In this document: piece after piece, positions 34,704 to 43,847 of the stretch
How positions within the stretch are numbered: position 1 is the first letter of the stretch
Layout: every line of letters starts with the position of its first letter
From: Fibrobacter sp.
Lineage (GTDB): Bacteria > Fibrobacterota > Fibrobacteria > Fibrobacterales > Fibrobacteraceae
DNA: 43,847 bases
Direction: 5' to 3'
Assembly (NCBI GenBank): GCA_024689485.1
Contig: JAILDK010000073.1
Location: 1-43,847, forward strand
Position numbers and translations under genes: made by a program
The notes under the pieces: model-generated
What the model was told of the DNA's origin: nothing
The model's input: the letters and a program-made list of their open reading frames with translations, nothing else
Databases searched by the model: none

Positions 34704-37700
34704 TCAGCGACTCTTGAATCGCGCCCGAAGTTTCAAGAGATCGTTCTTTTCGACCTTTTCTTCGGGAGCCTGGGCAAGGAAGGAGCGTTTATAGCGCAAA
34801 AGTTCAAAGTTTTCGAGCAGAATCTGGAGCGAAACGATCGCATCGAAGGAATCCGCGTCCGAGCGCACTTTTTCGGCGAGCGAAAGCGTATCGCGAGCGT
34901 TTTTCAGCTCATGATCCTTCAAAAAACGGCCTGCAAAATACGGGGAGAACTTTTCGCGCAGATTTTTGACCGTCGGAAGCGAAAGATTTTCTTCCCATTC
35001 GCCCCATTCCGAAGCCTTTTCGGGCAAAACAAAAGCGGAAATCAGGCGCAAACGGGCGTAAAGGTTTTCTTCTGCCGCCAAGCGAGACGCCAACTGGAGA
35101 AGCTTTTCCGAAACCTTGGTGCCGCGACGGAAGGCGACGAACGCTTCGCGGAAAGCATCCCACGCCCGCACAAAAGCAGTCACACCGAGATACGCCGCGT
35201 CAAAGACCAGGCGGAAAAGCCCTTCACGGGAATTCGTCTCCGCGGTCGTTTCCCTAGACGAAATATCGGCAAAGGAGCGCACCTTGTGCGAACGCGCAAA
35301 TTCAATCCCAGAGAACCTTGCCAGCGCTTCGTCCAAGTAATTAACGGTAAATTTTTCCTTTTCCGCATCCGTCATCGCAAGCAGAGAACGCAAGGCCCAG
35401 CCCGATTCGTCTTTGCGGTTGAGGAACGCAAACCGGGCTTCTAACAAGGACTTGAGCGCGGAATCTTCTAAGCTCACCAGGCGCGTTCTGCGATAGAACT
35501 TTTGCCAAAAATCCGCTTCTTCCGTTTGCATCGCCAAAGCGCCTTGCGGCTTCCAACCGTAAGAAACGCCGAGCACCGGCAACGCCAAAGCCGCTTTCTG
35601 CACCATCGGACGGATCGCGTCAAAGAAGCTGCAGGTGCCCCATTCCGGAGAAAGCTCCAAAGGGAACTTTTCGGAAAATTCCGAAGAGGTTACAGACAAA
35701 TGAAGCATCAGGTGATGTTCATTCTGCGGATTCAAAACGGGAAGGGCGCCTTCCGAAGTTCCAAAGCTTTCAAAGGCTTCGTACAGCGAAACGAGCGGCG
35801 ACTTTTGCGGATTCTTTTCGAGGAAATCCACAAAGCGATCGTCCAAATCATCCTTTTTCTGTTCGAGTTTTTTACGGTCACCCTTGGGCAGTTCCCGAAT
35901 GAACGATTCCACCATCCAAGCGCGCCACTTGGAAACCTCATGGGCAAAGATCGCCGGGGAAAGTTTCGATAAAAAGTCCGCCGGGATTTCAAGCGAAAGA
36001 CCGTCCCAAGTTTGACTCGAATCAAAGACGAGTTCCGATCGGATTTGGCGGTCGAGAATTCTCTGGAATTCCACCACACCGCCGTGCTGAGCCGCTTTGC
36101 GCTCTTCTTGCGCCTTAGCGAGCTTTTGACGGTACGCCGCCGCAATCACCGGATTGTTCTTGAACGATTCAAAGTGTTCCATCCCCGTTTCCGAAGCGTG
36201 GAACCAATCCTCTTCCGTATAACGGAGCGCCTTGTCCGTATTCTTCGCAATAAATTCTTTGAGCGTCTGCATGGAGAACACGCCCGGAGCGCGTTCCATC
36301 AAATAATCCACCTGCAAATCGTCTGACGGGCAAATTCCCCAACGTCGCAAGCGCACTTCGCTTGCGCGCAGCGCTTCCAAAACGCGTTCGTTGTGCTGCA
36401 TAAAGGGGAAAGGCCTTGGCATATCGCCTTCGACGACCGCTTCGAGGAAGAATATCCGAGCCGCTTCTTCCGGATTCACACGTCCATAATCGACGCGGTG
36501 AGAACGGGAAAGGACCATGCCGCGGAAAGAAACCTCTTCGACCGCTTCCACAAAGCCGCGTTCCGGATTCCAGCGCGGTTCAAACCAGCGGTAGGTGCAA
36601 AAATCCTTGGCGACCTTGATGATCCACTCCGGCATAATCTCCGAAGCTTTCGTCAAAAAGACACGGCTCGTTTCACGGACTTCCGCCGAAAGCACAAAAT
36701 CCGGGAACTTTCCCGCGAGATCGCTACCAGGGAAAAGGTACGCATCCCGACCGCCGACAAGACGGTAACAACCGTTATCGCGGTCCCTGCGGGCAACGCC
36801 GCCGAGGAATCCCGTCAAAAGGGCAATGTGCAAATTGTCGCGGTGGAAAGAATCAAACGGGCAAACATAAGAGTCGAACTTGACCTTGAGAATGCGCGAA
36901 AATTGTTCGTAAAGATCGATCCATTCGCGACACCGCAAAAAGTGCATAAAATGCTTTTCACAGTATTTGCGAAGCGAATTCCAAGTAGTCCCGTTCCATT
37001 CGCGGCAAAAACCGTTCCATTCCGCAAGGAAGGTCAAAAAATCGCTCTTGTGACCGCCCATGCCTTTGTGCATCCGACGGGCTTTTTCCTTTTGCGGTTC
37101 TTCCGAGGGAAAGAGCCTTGGATCCTGAATGGAAAGCGCCGAGCAGACGATAATCGCCGGCTGTAAAACGCCCGCGTTCCGCGCCCGAAGCAAAACCGCC
37201 GAAAGCGCGACATCCATCGGCAGGTGCGCCATTTCTGCGCCAAAAGGCGTCACACGCGCACCGCGTTCCACGCTCGAAAGCGCGCCGAGTTCAAACAGCG
37301 ACTTGTACGCGCCGCGGAAAGCGGATCTCGGAGGCGGCTGAATGAACGGAAAATCTTCCACGGAAAGGTTCAAGCTGCGAAGTTGCAGCACCACGTTCGA
37401 AAGGTTCGAACGGCGAATTTCCGGTTCGGTAAATTCCTCGCGGTCGTTAAAATCTTCTTCCGTATACAGGCGAACGCAAACGCCCGGTTTGACGCGGCCC
37501 GCACGTCCTGTACGCTGACGGGCGCTCGCCTGGGAAATCTTTTCCACCGGAAGGCCCTGAATGCGTGTCTGCGGATTGTACCGCGAAACACGCGCCATTC
37601 CTGTATCGACCACATACGCAATTCCCGGAATCGTCAAAGACGTTTCCGCAATATTCGTCGCAAGCACAATACGCGTCTTTCCGGAATTGCGAAAAACCTT

Positions 37701-38516
37701 TTTCTGCTCCTGCGGACTCATCCGTCCAAAGAGCGAAAGCACATCAAACTTTTTATCGTCGAGCTTTTGAAGCAGCTCCGCGCTCAAATCCTGAATATCG
37801 CGTTCCGTGGGAAGAAAACAGAGCAGGTGGTCTTTCTGCTCTTCTTCCAAAGCGAGAATCGCATCGCGGGCTTCTTCGACAAGTCCCGAATCGCCTTTGC
37901 TCTTCGAGGAATTTTCCTGCGGATCGGCAAAGATGATTTGCACCGGGTACATGCGCCCTTCCGCTTCGAGAACCGCGGAATTTTCGTAGAACTTTTCAAA
38001 GAGCTTCGCGTCGAGAGTCGCACTCGCAATCACCAGGCGAAAGTCCGGACGTTCCTTCAAAACGCTCTTGAAAATGCCGAGCAAAATATCAATGTTGAGC
38101 GAACGTTCGTGCGCTTCATCGATCATGATTGCGGAATACATTTTGAACAAGCGATCCCGGCGGAATTCCTGTAAAAGGATACCGTCCGTCATCACCTTGA
38201 TCGGAGCGTCTTTAGGACCTTCTTCCAAAAAACGGATTCGCGTCGAAACAAGATTTTCGTCTTTCAATTCTTCTCGCAAGCGGTCAGCGATAGACATCGC
38301 CGCAAGCCTACGAGGTTCCGTCACCCCGATTCTGCCGTTTGCGGCAAGTCCGCTTTCGAGCAAGAACTTGGGAACCTGAGTCGACTTACCGGAACCCGTG
38401 TCCGCTTTGACGATCACGACCTGATGCTTTTTTAAAAGCTCTAAAAACTCTTCCCGCTTTTTGACAACGGGAAGGTCCGGATATTCGATTTTCAGCTGTG
38501 TATAATCCGCGGTCAC
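34704..38516 (-). CDS. hrpA: HrpA-type DEAH-box RNA helicase
   Basis: The 1270-residue length is normal for HrpA. Motif I is ADTGSGKSTQ (about 39-48), motif II DEAH (about 133-136), motif III SAT, and motif VI QRTGRAGR (about 335-342). Winged-helix, ratchet and OB-fold parts follow (about 430-800), then the long C-terminal extension special to HrpA. It unwinds RNA, and in proteobacteria it rescues stalled ribosomes. The start is GTG at 38516, overlapping the stop of the zinc-ribbon gene as GTGA. No ribosome site stands out, so it is probably coupled to that gene. Confidence 0.95.
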   Translation of the reverse strand: MTADYTQLKIEYPDLPVVKKREEFLELLKKHQVVIVKADTGSGKSTQVPKFLLESGLAANGRIGVTEPRRLAAMSIADRLREELKDENLVSTRIRFLEEGPKDAPIKVMTDGILLQEFRRDRLFKMYSAIMIDEAHERSLNIDILLGIFKSVLKERPDFRLVIASATLDAKLFEKFYENSAVLEAEGRMYPVQIIFADPQENSSKSKGDSGLVEEARDAILALEEEQKDHLLCFLPTERDIQDLSAELLQKLDDKKFDVLSLFGRMSPQEQKKVFRNSGKTRIVLATNIAETSLTIPGIAYVVDTGMARVSRYNPQTRIQGLPVEKISQASARQRTGRAGRVKPGVCVRLYTEEDFNDREEFTEPEIRRSNLSNVVLQLRSLNLSVEDFPFIQPPPRSAFRGAYKSLFELGALSSVERGARVTPFGAEMAHLPMDVALSAVLLRARNAGVLQPAIIVCSALSIQDPRLFPSEEPQKEKARRMHKGMGGHKSDFLTFLAEWNGFCREWNGTTWNSLRKYCEKHFMHFLRCREWIDLYEQFSRILKVKFDSYVCPFDSFHRDNLHIALLTGFLGGVARRDRDNGCYRLVGGRDAYLFPGSDLAGKFPDFVLSAEVRETSRVFLTKASEIMPEWIIKVAKDFCTYRWFEPRWNPERGFVEAVEEVSFRGMVLSRSHRVDYGRVNPEEAARIFFLEAVVEGDMPRPFPFMQHNERVLEALRASEVRLRRWGICPSDDLQVDYLMERAPGVFSMQTLKEFIAKNTDKALRYTEEDWFHASETGMEHFESFKNNPVIAAAYRQKLAKAQEERKAAQHGGVVEFQRILDRQIRSELVFDSSQTWDGLSLEIPADFLSKLSPAIFAHEVSKWRAWMVESFIRELPKGDRKKLEQKKDDLDDRFVDFLEKNPQKSPLVSLYEAFESFGTSEGALPVLNPQNEHHLMLHLSVTSSEFSEKFPLELSPEWGTCSFFDAIRPMVQKAALALPVLGVSYGWKPQGALAMQTEEADFWQKFYRRTRLVSLEDSALKSLLEARFAFLNRKDESGWALRSLLAMTDAEKEKFTVNYLDEALARFSGIEFARSHKVRSFADISSRETTAETNSREGLFRLVFDAAYLGVTAFVRAWDAFREAFVAFRRGTKVSEKLLQLASRLAAEENLYARLRLISAFVLPEKASEWGEWEENLSLPTVKNLREKFSPYFAGRFLKDHELKNARDTLSLAEKVRSDADSFDAIVSLQILLENFELLRYKRSFLAQAPEEKVEKNDLLKLRARFKSR

Positions 38517-38929
38517 AGACGATCGATAAAGTCAGAAACGTCTTTGCAGGTTTCGAGGTCGATGCGGAGATTGTCCAAATCTTCCTTCGAAATCTTGTCC
38601 GCCTTGGCATTGTTTTCTGCGGAAGACGGTTCGGGCTGCGGAGCGGTTTCAAGAGCTTCTTGTTCGCTTGCTTCTGCCGCTTCACGGGCCTTTTCAAGCA
38701 GCGGAGAAATGTCCTGATGCGTCTCGGCGTTTTCACGCAAAGCATCGACGACGCGCGAGAGCTTTTTGCGAAGCGTTTGAAATTCTTCACGGTCGAGTTC
38801 AAAAACATCCCCGTCCATCGTAATCAGCGGCGACTTGCAGCGACCGCAGACACAGACGACAAGGGAACTCTTTTTCCCATGAAGCGAAACATCCATTTCG
38901 TTTCCACAATGAGGGCATCGGATATGCAT
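38513..38929 (-). CDS. Small zinc-ribbon protein coupled to hrpA
   Basis: The 138-residue protein starts with two Cys pairs, C-P-H-C near residue 5 and C-G-R-C near residue 29 (MHIRCPHCGNEMDVS... VVCVCGRCKSPL), a zinc ribbon. The rest is acidic and predicted helical or disordered (about 45-138, with AREAAEASEQEAL). Its stop overlaps the hrpA start, so it may bind RNA, ribosomes or HrpA. I chose the ATG at 38929 because GAGGG lies about 9 nt upstream; an ATG at 38938 has that site too close. Confidence 0.78.
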   Translation of the reverse strand: MHIRCPHCGNEMDVSLHGKKSSLVVCVCGRCKSPLITMDGDVFELDREEFQTLRKKLSRVVDALRENAETHQDISPLLEKAREAAEASEQEALETAPQPEPSSAENNAKADKISKEDLDNLRIDLETCKDVSDFIDRL

Positions 38930-38998
38930 TTCTTCCATACCCTCAATGTACTTTTTTTCAATCGAAAGAAATGGCTCTTTTCGAAAAATTTCACCGAT

Positions 38999-40207
38999 TT
39001 AGGCCGCACTCAGGGCCGCCACATTTTTGTATCGGGAAGAAGTCGCCACCCAAGTTGCCAAAAGCACCGCAACGCCCCCCGCAAGAATCGCAATCGCAAG
39101 CGTTTGGAACGTATCGCCCACACCCACGAGCGGCGACGCGATGCTTCCCATCACAAAACCGAGCGACCCCATCAAAGCACTCGCCGTTCCGCCATTCGCG
39201 CGTTCCGTGCGCAGGGTCTGCGCCGTCGCCGGAGGCTGCAAAAGGCCAAACGAAAAGAGTAGCACAAAGAACGAAGCTTCCACAAAAATCGGCCCCGCCT
39301 TCACAAACAAGAGCGAGAACGTGACAACCGAAGCCAAAAGCATCAACGCCGCCCCAAAACGGAGCGCCTTCAAATCATCGCCAAACTTGCTCGAAAGCGC
39401 ACAGCCAACGCCAATTCCAATCGCATTCAGTGCAAAGACAAAGCTGAACATCATCGGCGAAAAACCGTATCCCACCTGAAAAATAAAGGGCGACGCCGAA
39501 ATGTAGGCAAACAGTACAAAGCTCGATGTCACAAAGATCATCAGGTTTCGCACGTATTCCCCATTTTTCAAAACCTTGCCATAAAGCGCAAACGTCGAAA
39601 TCAAAGACTTTTGGGAACGACGCCTTTCCGCAAGCGTTTCCGTAAAGCGGGAAGCGAGCACAAGCAGCGCAACACCTATCACGAACAGGGCGACAAAAGT
39701 TCCCTTCCAACTCGTAAACTTCAAAAGAATTCCGCCAAATACAGGCGCCGTCACCGGGGCAATCCCGTTAATCGCACTCACCAGCGCAAGGAACTTCGAA
39801 AGCAGTTTTCCGCGAAAAGAGTCCGTCGTCACCGAACGCGAAATTACAAGACCGCCGGAACCCGCCATGCCTTGAAACAGGCGGTAAAAATTAAAAGTCC
39901 AGATATTCGGCGCAAAAAGGCAAAGAAGAGTCGTCACCAAGAAAACCACGAGCGAACCGATCAGCAATTTTTTACGTCCATACTTGTCGCTAATCGGCCC
40001 CACCAGAAGCTGTCCGCAGGCAAGGCCGAGCATGCTCATCGTAAGGCTCATCTGGACCGACGAAGCGCTCGCGCTAAAGTAATCCGTAAGCGACGGGAGC
40101 GCCGGCAGATAAAAGTCCGTCACGAACGGTGCAAACGCGGTCAACATACCAAGCATAATCGCCAAATAGGCGTAACCGTTCGGATATTTCTTTTGTGTGG
40201 TTGTCAT
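38999..40207 (-). CDS. Bcr/CflA-family MFS drug efflux transporter
   Basis: The 402-residue protein has 12 membrane helices. It shows the Bcr/CflA hallmarks FVTDFYLPALPSL in helix 1-loop, GQLLVGPISDKYGRKKLLI between helices 2 and 3, and the conserved Arg in FYRLFQGMAGSGGLVISR. Family members export drugs or peptides with protons. The frame is open to 40408, but GAGGT upstream of the ATG at 40207 fits the real start. It stands alone beside the 336-nt intergenic region. Confidence 0.9.
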   Translation of the reverse strand: MTTTQKKYPNGYAYLAIMLGMLTAFAPFVTDFYLPALPSLTDYFSASASSVQMSLTMSMLGLACGQLLVGPISDKYGRKKLLIGSLVVFLVTTLLCLFAPNIWTFNFYRLFQGMAGSGGLVISRSVTTDSFRGKLLSKFLALVSAINGIAPVTAPVFGGILLKFTSWKGTFVALFVIGVALLVLASRFTETLAERRRSQKSLISTFALYGKVLKNGEYVRNLMIFVTSSFVLFAYISASPFIFQVGYGFSPMMFSFVFALNAIGIGVGCALSSKFGDDLKALRFGAALMLLASVVTFSLLFVKAGPIFVEASFFVLLFSFGLLQPPATAQTLRTERANGGTASALMGSLGFVMGSIASPLVGVGDTFQTLAIAILAGGVAVLLATWVATSSRYKNVAALSAA

Positions 40208-40543
40208 TTTTACCTCTTTAAAACAAAAAAAACAACGATTTCGTTTTGCAACTGGACTTACGTTCGTTACAAACAGCGCGTTGTTTTCGAGGAGCAATGT
40301 AGGAAGATTCTTTTGGAATTCAAATATCGCCGGACGCGTTTTTTTTCGCACCTTTTTTAAATATTTCTTTACACTTTTCTCACCCTTCGCGCAAGTGCTT
40401 TTCATCACAAAGCAAACTTACTTTTTTGTGACGACATTGGCGTTTTTTATTAAATTTCAAGAATTAATGCATCATCCGCAAGTAATTGCATATAGATTTA
40501 TATCATATATTGCTTGTTTTTTTTGATTTATCAGGAGATTGCA
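40208..40543. other. AT-rich intergenic region between divergent genes
   Basis: This 336-nt stretch lies between the MFS exporter (leftward) and the tethered binding protein (rightward) and holds no convincing ORF or RNA gene. It has an inverted repeat, TCACAAA at 40405-40411 and TTTGTGA at 40425-40431, 13 nt apart. A TTGCAT at 40486 with AT-rich TATATT at 40506 could be a promoter for the plus gene, though the 14-nt spacing is short. AGGAG at 40533-40537 is the ribosome site of the next gene. Confidence 0.5.
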
Positions 40544-42076
40544 ATGGCCCAAAAACTTTTTGTGCGCATTTTTGCTGTATTACTGCTCGCCGCAGGATTC
40601 GTTGCAGCCAAACCACTCGAAGTTTGGATTATGCCGAACGGAGCAAACCCGCAAGGGATGCTCGAACAACGTCTTGCCCTTTTTGAAAAAGAGACCGGTT
40701 TAAAAACCAAAGTCAATGTTCTTGACTGGGGTGAAGCCTGGAGTTCGATTACCAACGTTTTGGACGGCAAGGCGGAAGCTCCTGATGTTTTACAGCTCGG
40801 TACCACCTGGGTCTCTTATTTTGCCTCCCGTGGCCAGCTCGCCAAACTGGATCCTTATCTTCCCGACATCAAACCGAATCGCTTTATGAAAGTCAGCTGG
40901 AAGACCACCGGTACGGATGGTGATCCTTCGACTTACTCGATTCCTTGGTTCATTGACGCCCGCGCTCTCATGGTAAACAAGACCATTTTGGCGAAGGCAG
41001 GAATCACCGCGAAGGACGTTGCTACCTATGAAGGCTTCTATCGCGCCTTAGAGAAAATCAACAATCTCAACCTGCAGCGCAAGGACGGTTTCAAAGTTCG
41101 TGCTTTCGCATTCCCGGGCAAGAACGGCTGGGATATTCCGCACAACTTCGCTCCGTGGGTCTGGTCTGCAGGCGGATCCTTCGTGAAGAAAGATGAACAG
41201 GGCGTTTGGCATTCGAACCTCCTCGATCCGAACACGATCGAAGGTATCGCCTCTTATCTGGACTTCGTCTTGGATTCCCTGGTGGACAAGGCGAGCCTGC
41301 GTGACAACACCGCACAGGTCGTTCAGCACTTTAACAATGGCGAACTCGGCTTTATTCTGAACACGGCAGAACTCGTGATGCAGATCCGTTATGAAGCCGC
41401 CGTCGGTGGTCTTGCCGCTTCGCAGATCGGTGCTGATGGCATCGACATTATGCCGGTGCCGGCAGGCAAGGCGGGCAGCGTCTGCTTTATCGGAGGAAGC
41501 AACCTCGCAATTCCGGCCTCCAAGGCGAAGAACGACAATGCCATCAAGCTTTTGAAGTTCCTCATTCGCGACGACAACCTGGACGCTTACACAAAGCAAA
41601 TCGGATTCCTTCCGCCAGTCGCCGACGTTTTGAATACATGGGCAAAGGACTCCTCTTATAAGGTTTTGATCGATCACTTGGAAGATGGCCGCAACTATCC
41701 GAACATTCCGGAATGGACGCTCGTCGAAGGCGCTTTAATCGATCTCTTTAGCGACATTTGGAGCTATCTCGATATCGGCGGTCTCTATTCCGAAGAAGCG
41801 ATGTACAGCACGCTCCTGACTTACAACCAGAAGATCAACGACATCTTGCACGCTCCGGCCAACACAACGCCTCCGATGCAGCTTGACGAATTCCTCGCTC
41901 TTTGGCAAAAGGTTACCACGCACCAGGTTGACGAAGTGGATACCGTTGCCGACGCACCCGAATCGGTAGAAGAAGAGGAAGGCTTCAACAAGCAAATCGG
42001 CTTTACCGTCTTCATCTTCCTGCTTGCCGTATTCTCCGGTTTCATCGTGACGTTCATGCGCAAACGGAAACAATAA
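40544..42076 (+). CDS. Membrane-tethered extracellular solute-binding protein (family 1)
   Basis: The 510-residue product has a signal peptide (AQKLFVRIFAVLLLAAGFVAA) and then a type 1 sugar-binding-protein fold: LEVWIMPNGANPQGMLEQRL, FEKETGLKTKVNVLDWGEAW, APDVLQLGTTWVSYFASRGQL and the FIGGSNLAIPASKAKNDNAIKLLKFL cap. A stretch of acidic residues (about 460-480) is followed by one C-terminal membrane helix (GFTVFIFLLAVFSGFIVTFM) and a basic tail. It is thus held in the inner membrane facing the periplasm. No ABC permease or ATPase is near; a diguanylate cyclase follows after 14 nt. A sensing role is inferred. Ligand unknown, probably a sugar or oligosaccharide. Confidence 0.88.
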   Translation: MAQKLFVRIFAVLLLAAGFVAAKPLEVWIMPNGANPQGMLEQRLALFEKETGLKTKVNVLDWGEAWSSITNVLDGKAEAPDVLQLGTTWVSYFASRGQLAKLDPYLPDIKPNRFMKVSWKTTGTDGDPSTYSIPWFIDARALMVNKTILAKAGITAKDVATYEGFYRALEKINNLNLQRKDGFKVRAFAFPGKNGWDIPHNFAPWVWSAGGSFVKKDEQGVWHSNLLDPNTIEGIASYLDFVLDSLVDKASLRDNTAQVVQHFNNGELGFILNTAELVMQIRYEAAVGGLAASQIGADGIDIMPVPAGKAGSVCFIGGSNLAIPASKAKNDNAIKLLKFLIRDDNLDAYTKQIGFLPPVADVLNTWAKDSSYKVLIDHLEDGRNYPNIPEWTLVEGALIDLFSDIWSYLDIGGLYSEEAMYSTLLTYNQKINDILHAPANTTPPMQLDEFLALWQKVTTHQVDEVDTVADAPESVEEEEGFNKQIGFTVFIFLLAVFSGFIVTFMRKRKQ

Positions 42077-42090
42077 AGGTTTAGGGTTTC

Positions 42091-43847
42091 ATGTCAAAAG
42101 GTAACATCAGTAGCAATATCCCGCTCGTAAACACCATCGCTTTCCGAAGTTTGATGGCGTTTACGCTTGCATTCTTTGTCGTGCTTGTCGGCGGTGCAAT
42201 CTTTGTTATTTCGAACCAATTGGATGATGTTCAAAAAGAAGCCAAGGAACAGAATCAGCTTTCCCTGCACCAGGTGATGACTGTCATCGAAGGGCAATAT
42301 GACCTCTTCCTTGGACGTCTCACCCTTTTGGCAACGACTCCCTATATTGAAAACCAGGACCCGACGGAAGCCGGCGGATTCTTAAAAGGTTTCAATGTGG
42401 CGCCGCTTTTCATTCCAGGCGAACACGTTGCCCTTTACAATTCCAAGCATGAAAAAGTCGCCGACAACTCCATGGTGGGAATCGCGCGCGTCAATACCGC
42501 TTACCATGAACTGAAAGACTTCAAAGCCGTAGAACCGCAGCGCCCTTACATTTCCCCGCTCTTCTGGGAACAGCACACGCCGAAAAAGATTATCGCCGTC
42601 CTCGTCGAAAACCGTGCGAAATCCGACGGCTATCTCGCCGCATCGTTCTCGTTCCGCCGTCTGTGGGAAATCTTTGAATCTTACAAGCTTGGCGACAAAG
42701 GCTTTTTTGTCATCGTCGACGAAAGCGATGTGATCGTTTACCATCCGAACATTCGCCAATGGGTAAACGGACGTGCCCGCGCCCAAGACCTGGGACTTGA
42801 AACATTCAATGCCAAGAGCTTTGCCCCATCGCAAACATACTTCACGTTGAAAGACGGCAAGGAATACTTGGTCAATTACGAATACAATCCGCGAATCAAG
42901 CTCGGCGTTCTCGCCGTTCAACCGAAGTATGAAGTGGAAGCCTCTGCAAAAGCCTTCAGCACGATCTTCGTGTACATCGGCATCGTCTTCTTGATCGCAA
43001 TTCTCATTATGGCAGTCTGGTTCTTCAACCGAATCGAAGCTCCGATCCAATCGCTCATCAATAAGATGCTTGTGATTGCAGACGGTAACTACGAAGAATC
43101 CAGCGGCATCACGAGCACCAAGAACAACGAAATCCATGCACTCGCCCGCGTGTTCGACAAAATGCGTTTGACCATCCGCGAAAAGATGACCGCACTCTCC
43201 GAACACCAGGCTCACTTGGAACAGGAAGTTTACAAGCGCACCGAAGAACTCGCCAAGGCGAACGATCGGCTCAAGATGATCTCCCGCACCGACGAACTGA
43301 CAAAGCTCCCGAACCGTCGAGATATCCGCGAAAAGATCAGCTATGAAATTTCCCGTTTCGACAGATCCAAGCGCAAGTTCTCGTTCCTCTTTGTGGACAT
43401 CGACAAGTTCAAGGATTTCAACGACCACTACGGACACGTCTGCGGCGACTTGGTGCTGAAAACCGTTGCCGAAACGATGAAGACAAGCCTGCGCAAGCAA
43501 GACATCATCTCCCGCTGGGGCGGTGAAGAATTCCTTGCACTCTTGCCGGAAACGCCTCTTGGCGGTGCAAGCCTTGTCGCAGAACGCCTGCGTAAAAAGA
43601 TCGAAGAAATGGAAATCAGCTTTGCCAATCAGCAGTTGCACGTGACCGTAACCGTGGGCGTTGCCGAATACGACGAACGCTTGGGCATGGATCACAGTAT
43701 CAACCTCGCTGACCGCGCCCTGTACGAAGGAAAGCAGACCGGTCGAAACAAGATCGTTCTCTTCAACCCGGAAGACATCAGCGAAGCCGATTTGAAGGCC
43801 GCCGAAGACGAATTGAAATTTGCCAAGGGCCAATTCAACAGCGAAAA
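42091..43847 (+). CDS. dCache-HAMP-GGDEF diguanylate cyclase (3' end beyond window)
   Basis: The gene runs off the window; 585 codons are seen. It has TM1 (about 20-42), a periplasmic double-Cache-type sensor (about 45-295, with YNSKHEKVADNS, GDKGFFVIVDESDVIVYHP and YEYNPRIKLGVLAVQ), TM2 (about 297-318), a HAMP-like linker (about 318-372), a short coil and a GGDEF domain. The active site GGEEF is at residues 477-481, and RKQD nine residues before it forms the RxxD inhibition site. It should make cyclic di-GMP with product feedback. AGGG before the ATG, and the tight spacing, couple it to the tethered binding protein, which probably feeds ligand state to its periplasmic domain. After the GGDEF domain the chain continues in a charged helix. 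Confidence 0.92.
   Translation, partial: MSKGNISSNIPLVNTIAFRSLMAFTLAFFVVLVGGAIFVISNQLDDVQKEAKEQNQLSLHQVMTVIEGQYDLFLGRLTLLATTPYIENQDPTEAGGFLKGFNVAPLFIPGEHVALYNSKHEKVADNSMVGIARVNTAYHELKDFKAVEPQRPYISPLFWEQHTPKKIIAVLVENRAKSDGYLAASFSFRRLWEIFESYKLGDKGFFVIVDESDVIVYHPNIRQWVNGRARAQDLGLETFNAKSFAPSQTYFTLKDGKEYLVNYEYNPRIKLGVLAVQPKYEVEASAKAFSTIFVYIGIVFLIAILIMAVWFFNRIEAPIQSLINKMLVIADGNYEESSGITSTKNNEIHALARVFDKMRLTIREKMTALSEHQAHLEQEVYKRTEELAKANDRLKMISRTDELTKLPNRRDIREKISYEISRFDRSKRKFSFLFVDIDKFKDFNDHYGHVCGDLVLKTVAETMKTSLRKQDIISRWGGEEFLALLPETPLGGASLVAERLRKKIEEMEISFANQQLHVTVTVGVAEYDERLGMDHSINLADRALYEGKQTGRNKIVLFNPEDISEADLKAAEDELKFAKGQFNSE

Noticed and set aside
34704-38516. HrpA as the ZorD-type helicase of a defence system
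   Set aside because: It is a normal full-length HrpA, lies 25 kb from the stator genes and is coupled to a zinc-ribbon gene.
42382-43833. Antisense open frame of 483 codons at the right end
   Set aside because: It lies opposite the dCache-GGDEF gene, whose motifs are all in place on the plus strand.

Overview
The window is a gene-dense bacterial chromosome segment of intermediate GC content with no tRNA, rRNA, CRISPR array, insertion sequence or prophage gene that I could see. The organism is a diderm with lipopolysaccharide: it carries LptF and LptG, a BamD-like lipoprotein, SurA, several lipoproteins, an outer-membrane barrel and a PorV/UPF0164-type protein. Product style (many lineage-restricted lipoproteins, PorV-like protein, tethered sugar-binding protein) suggests the Fibrobacterota, such as Fibrobacter or a close relative. 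That assignment is an inference from the proteins and was not tested by any search.

Layout. 1-2000: a small PAS protein and argH, each followed by a clear terminator. 2014-5225: a copper-resistance operon (csoR, a membrane-anchored HMA protein, copA) with a CsoR operator in its promoter. 5305-17494: eleven minus-strand genes with gaps of 29 nt or less, or overlaps: lptF, lptG, a GAF-like/GGDEF protein, a sodium:solute symporter, tadA, a lipoprotein, a beta-helix protein, then a four-gene module built around a MotA/MotB-type stator with a very long cytoplasmic tail. The run ends at a minus-strand terminator at 5239-5264. 17566-20770: a divergent plus-strand operon (bamD-like, outer-membrane barrel, PHP phosphoesterase). 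20727-25357: a minus-strand operon (PorV-like, STAS protein with a membrane tail, degenerate LytM protein, lipoprotein, NUDIX hydrolase) that overlaps the PHP gene tail to tail.

25419-28993: a XerC/D recombinase on plus, then guaB and queE-queD on minus. queD has a leader that reads as a preQ1-I riboswitch whose pseudoknot would include the ribosome-binding site. 29016-40207: a minus-strand run with a tandem retropepsin-like protein, pth, folC, ftsE, surA, a SurA-like lipoprotein, hrpA, a zinc-ribbon protein and an MFS exporter. 40208-40543 is AT-rich intergenic DNA. 40544 to the end holds a solute-binding protein anchored by a C-terminal membrane helix and, 14 nt later, a dCache-HAMP-GGDEF diguanylate cyclase cut by the window edge.

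Most of the window is core metabolism and envelope biogenesis. The best candidates for undescribed biology are the ZorAB-like motor module at 5305-9337 with two unrecognised partner proteins, the membrane-tethered binding protein paired with a diguanylate cyclase, the single-chain double retropepsin, and the compact queD riboswitch leader.
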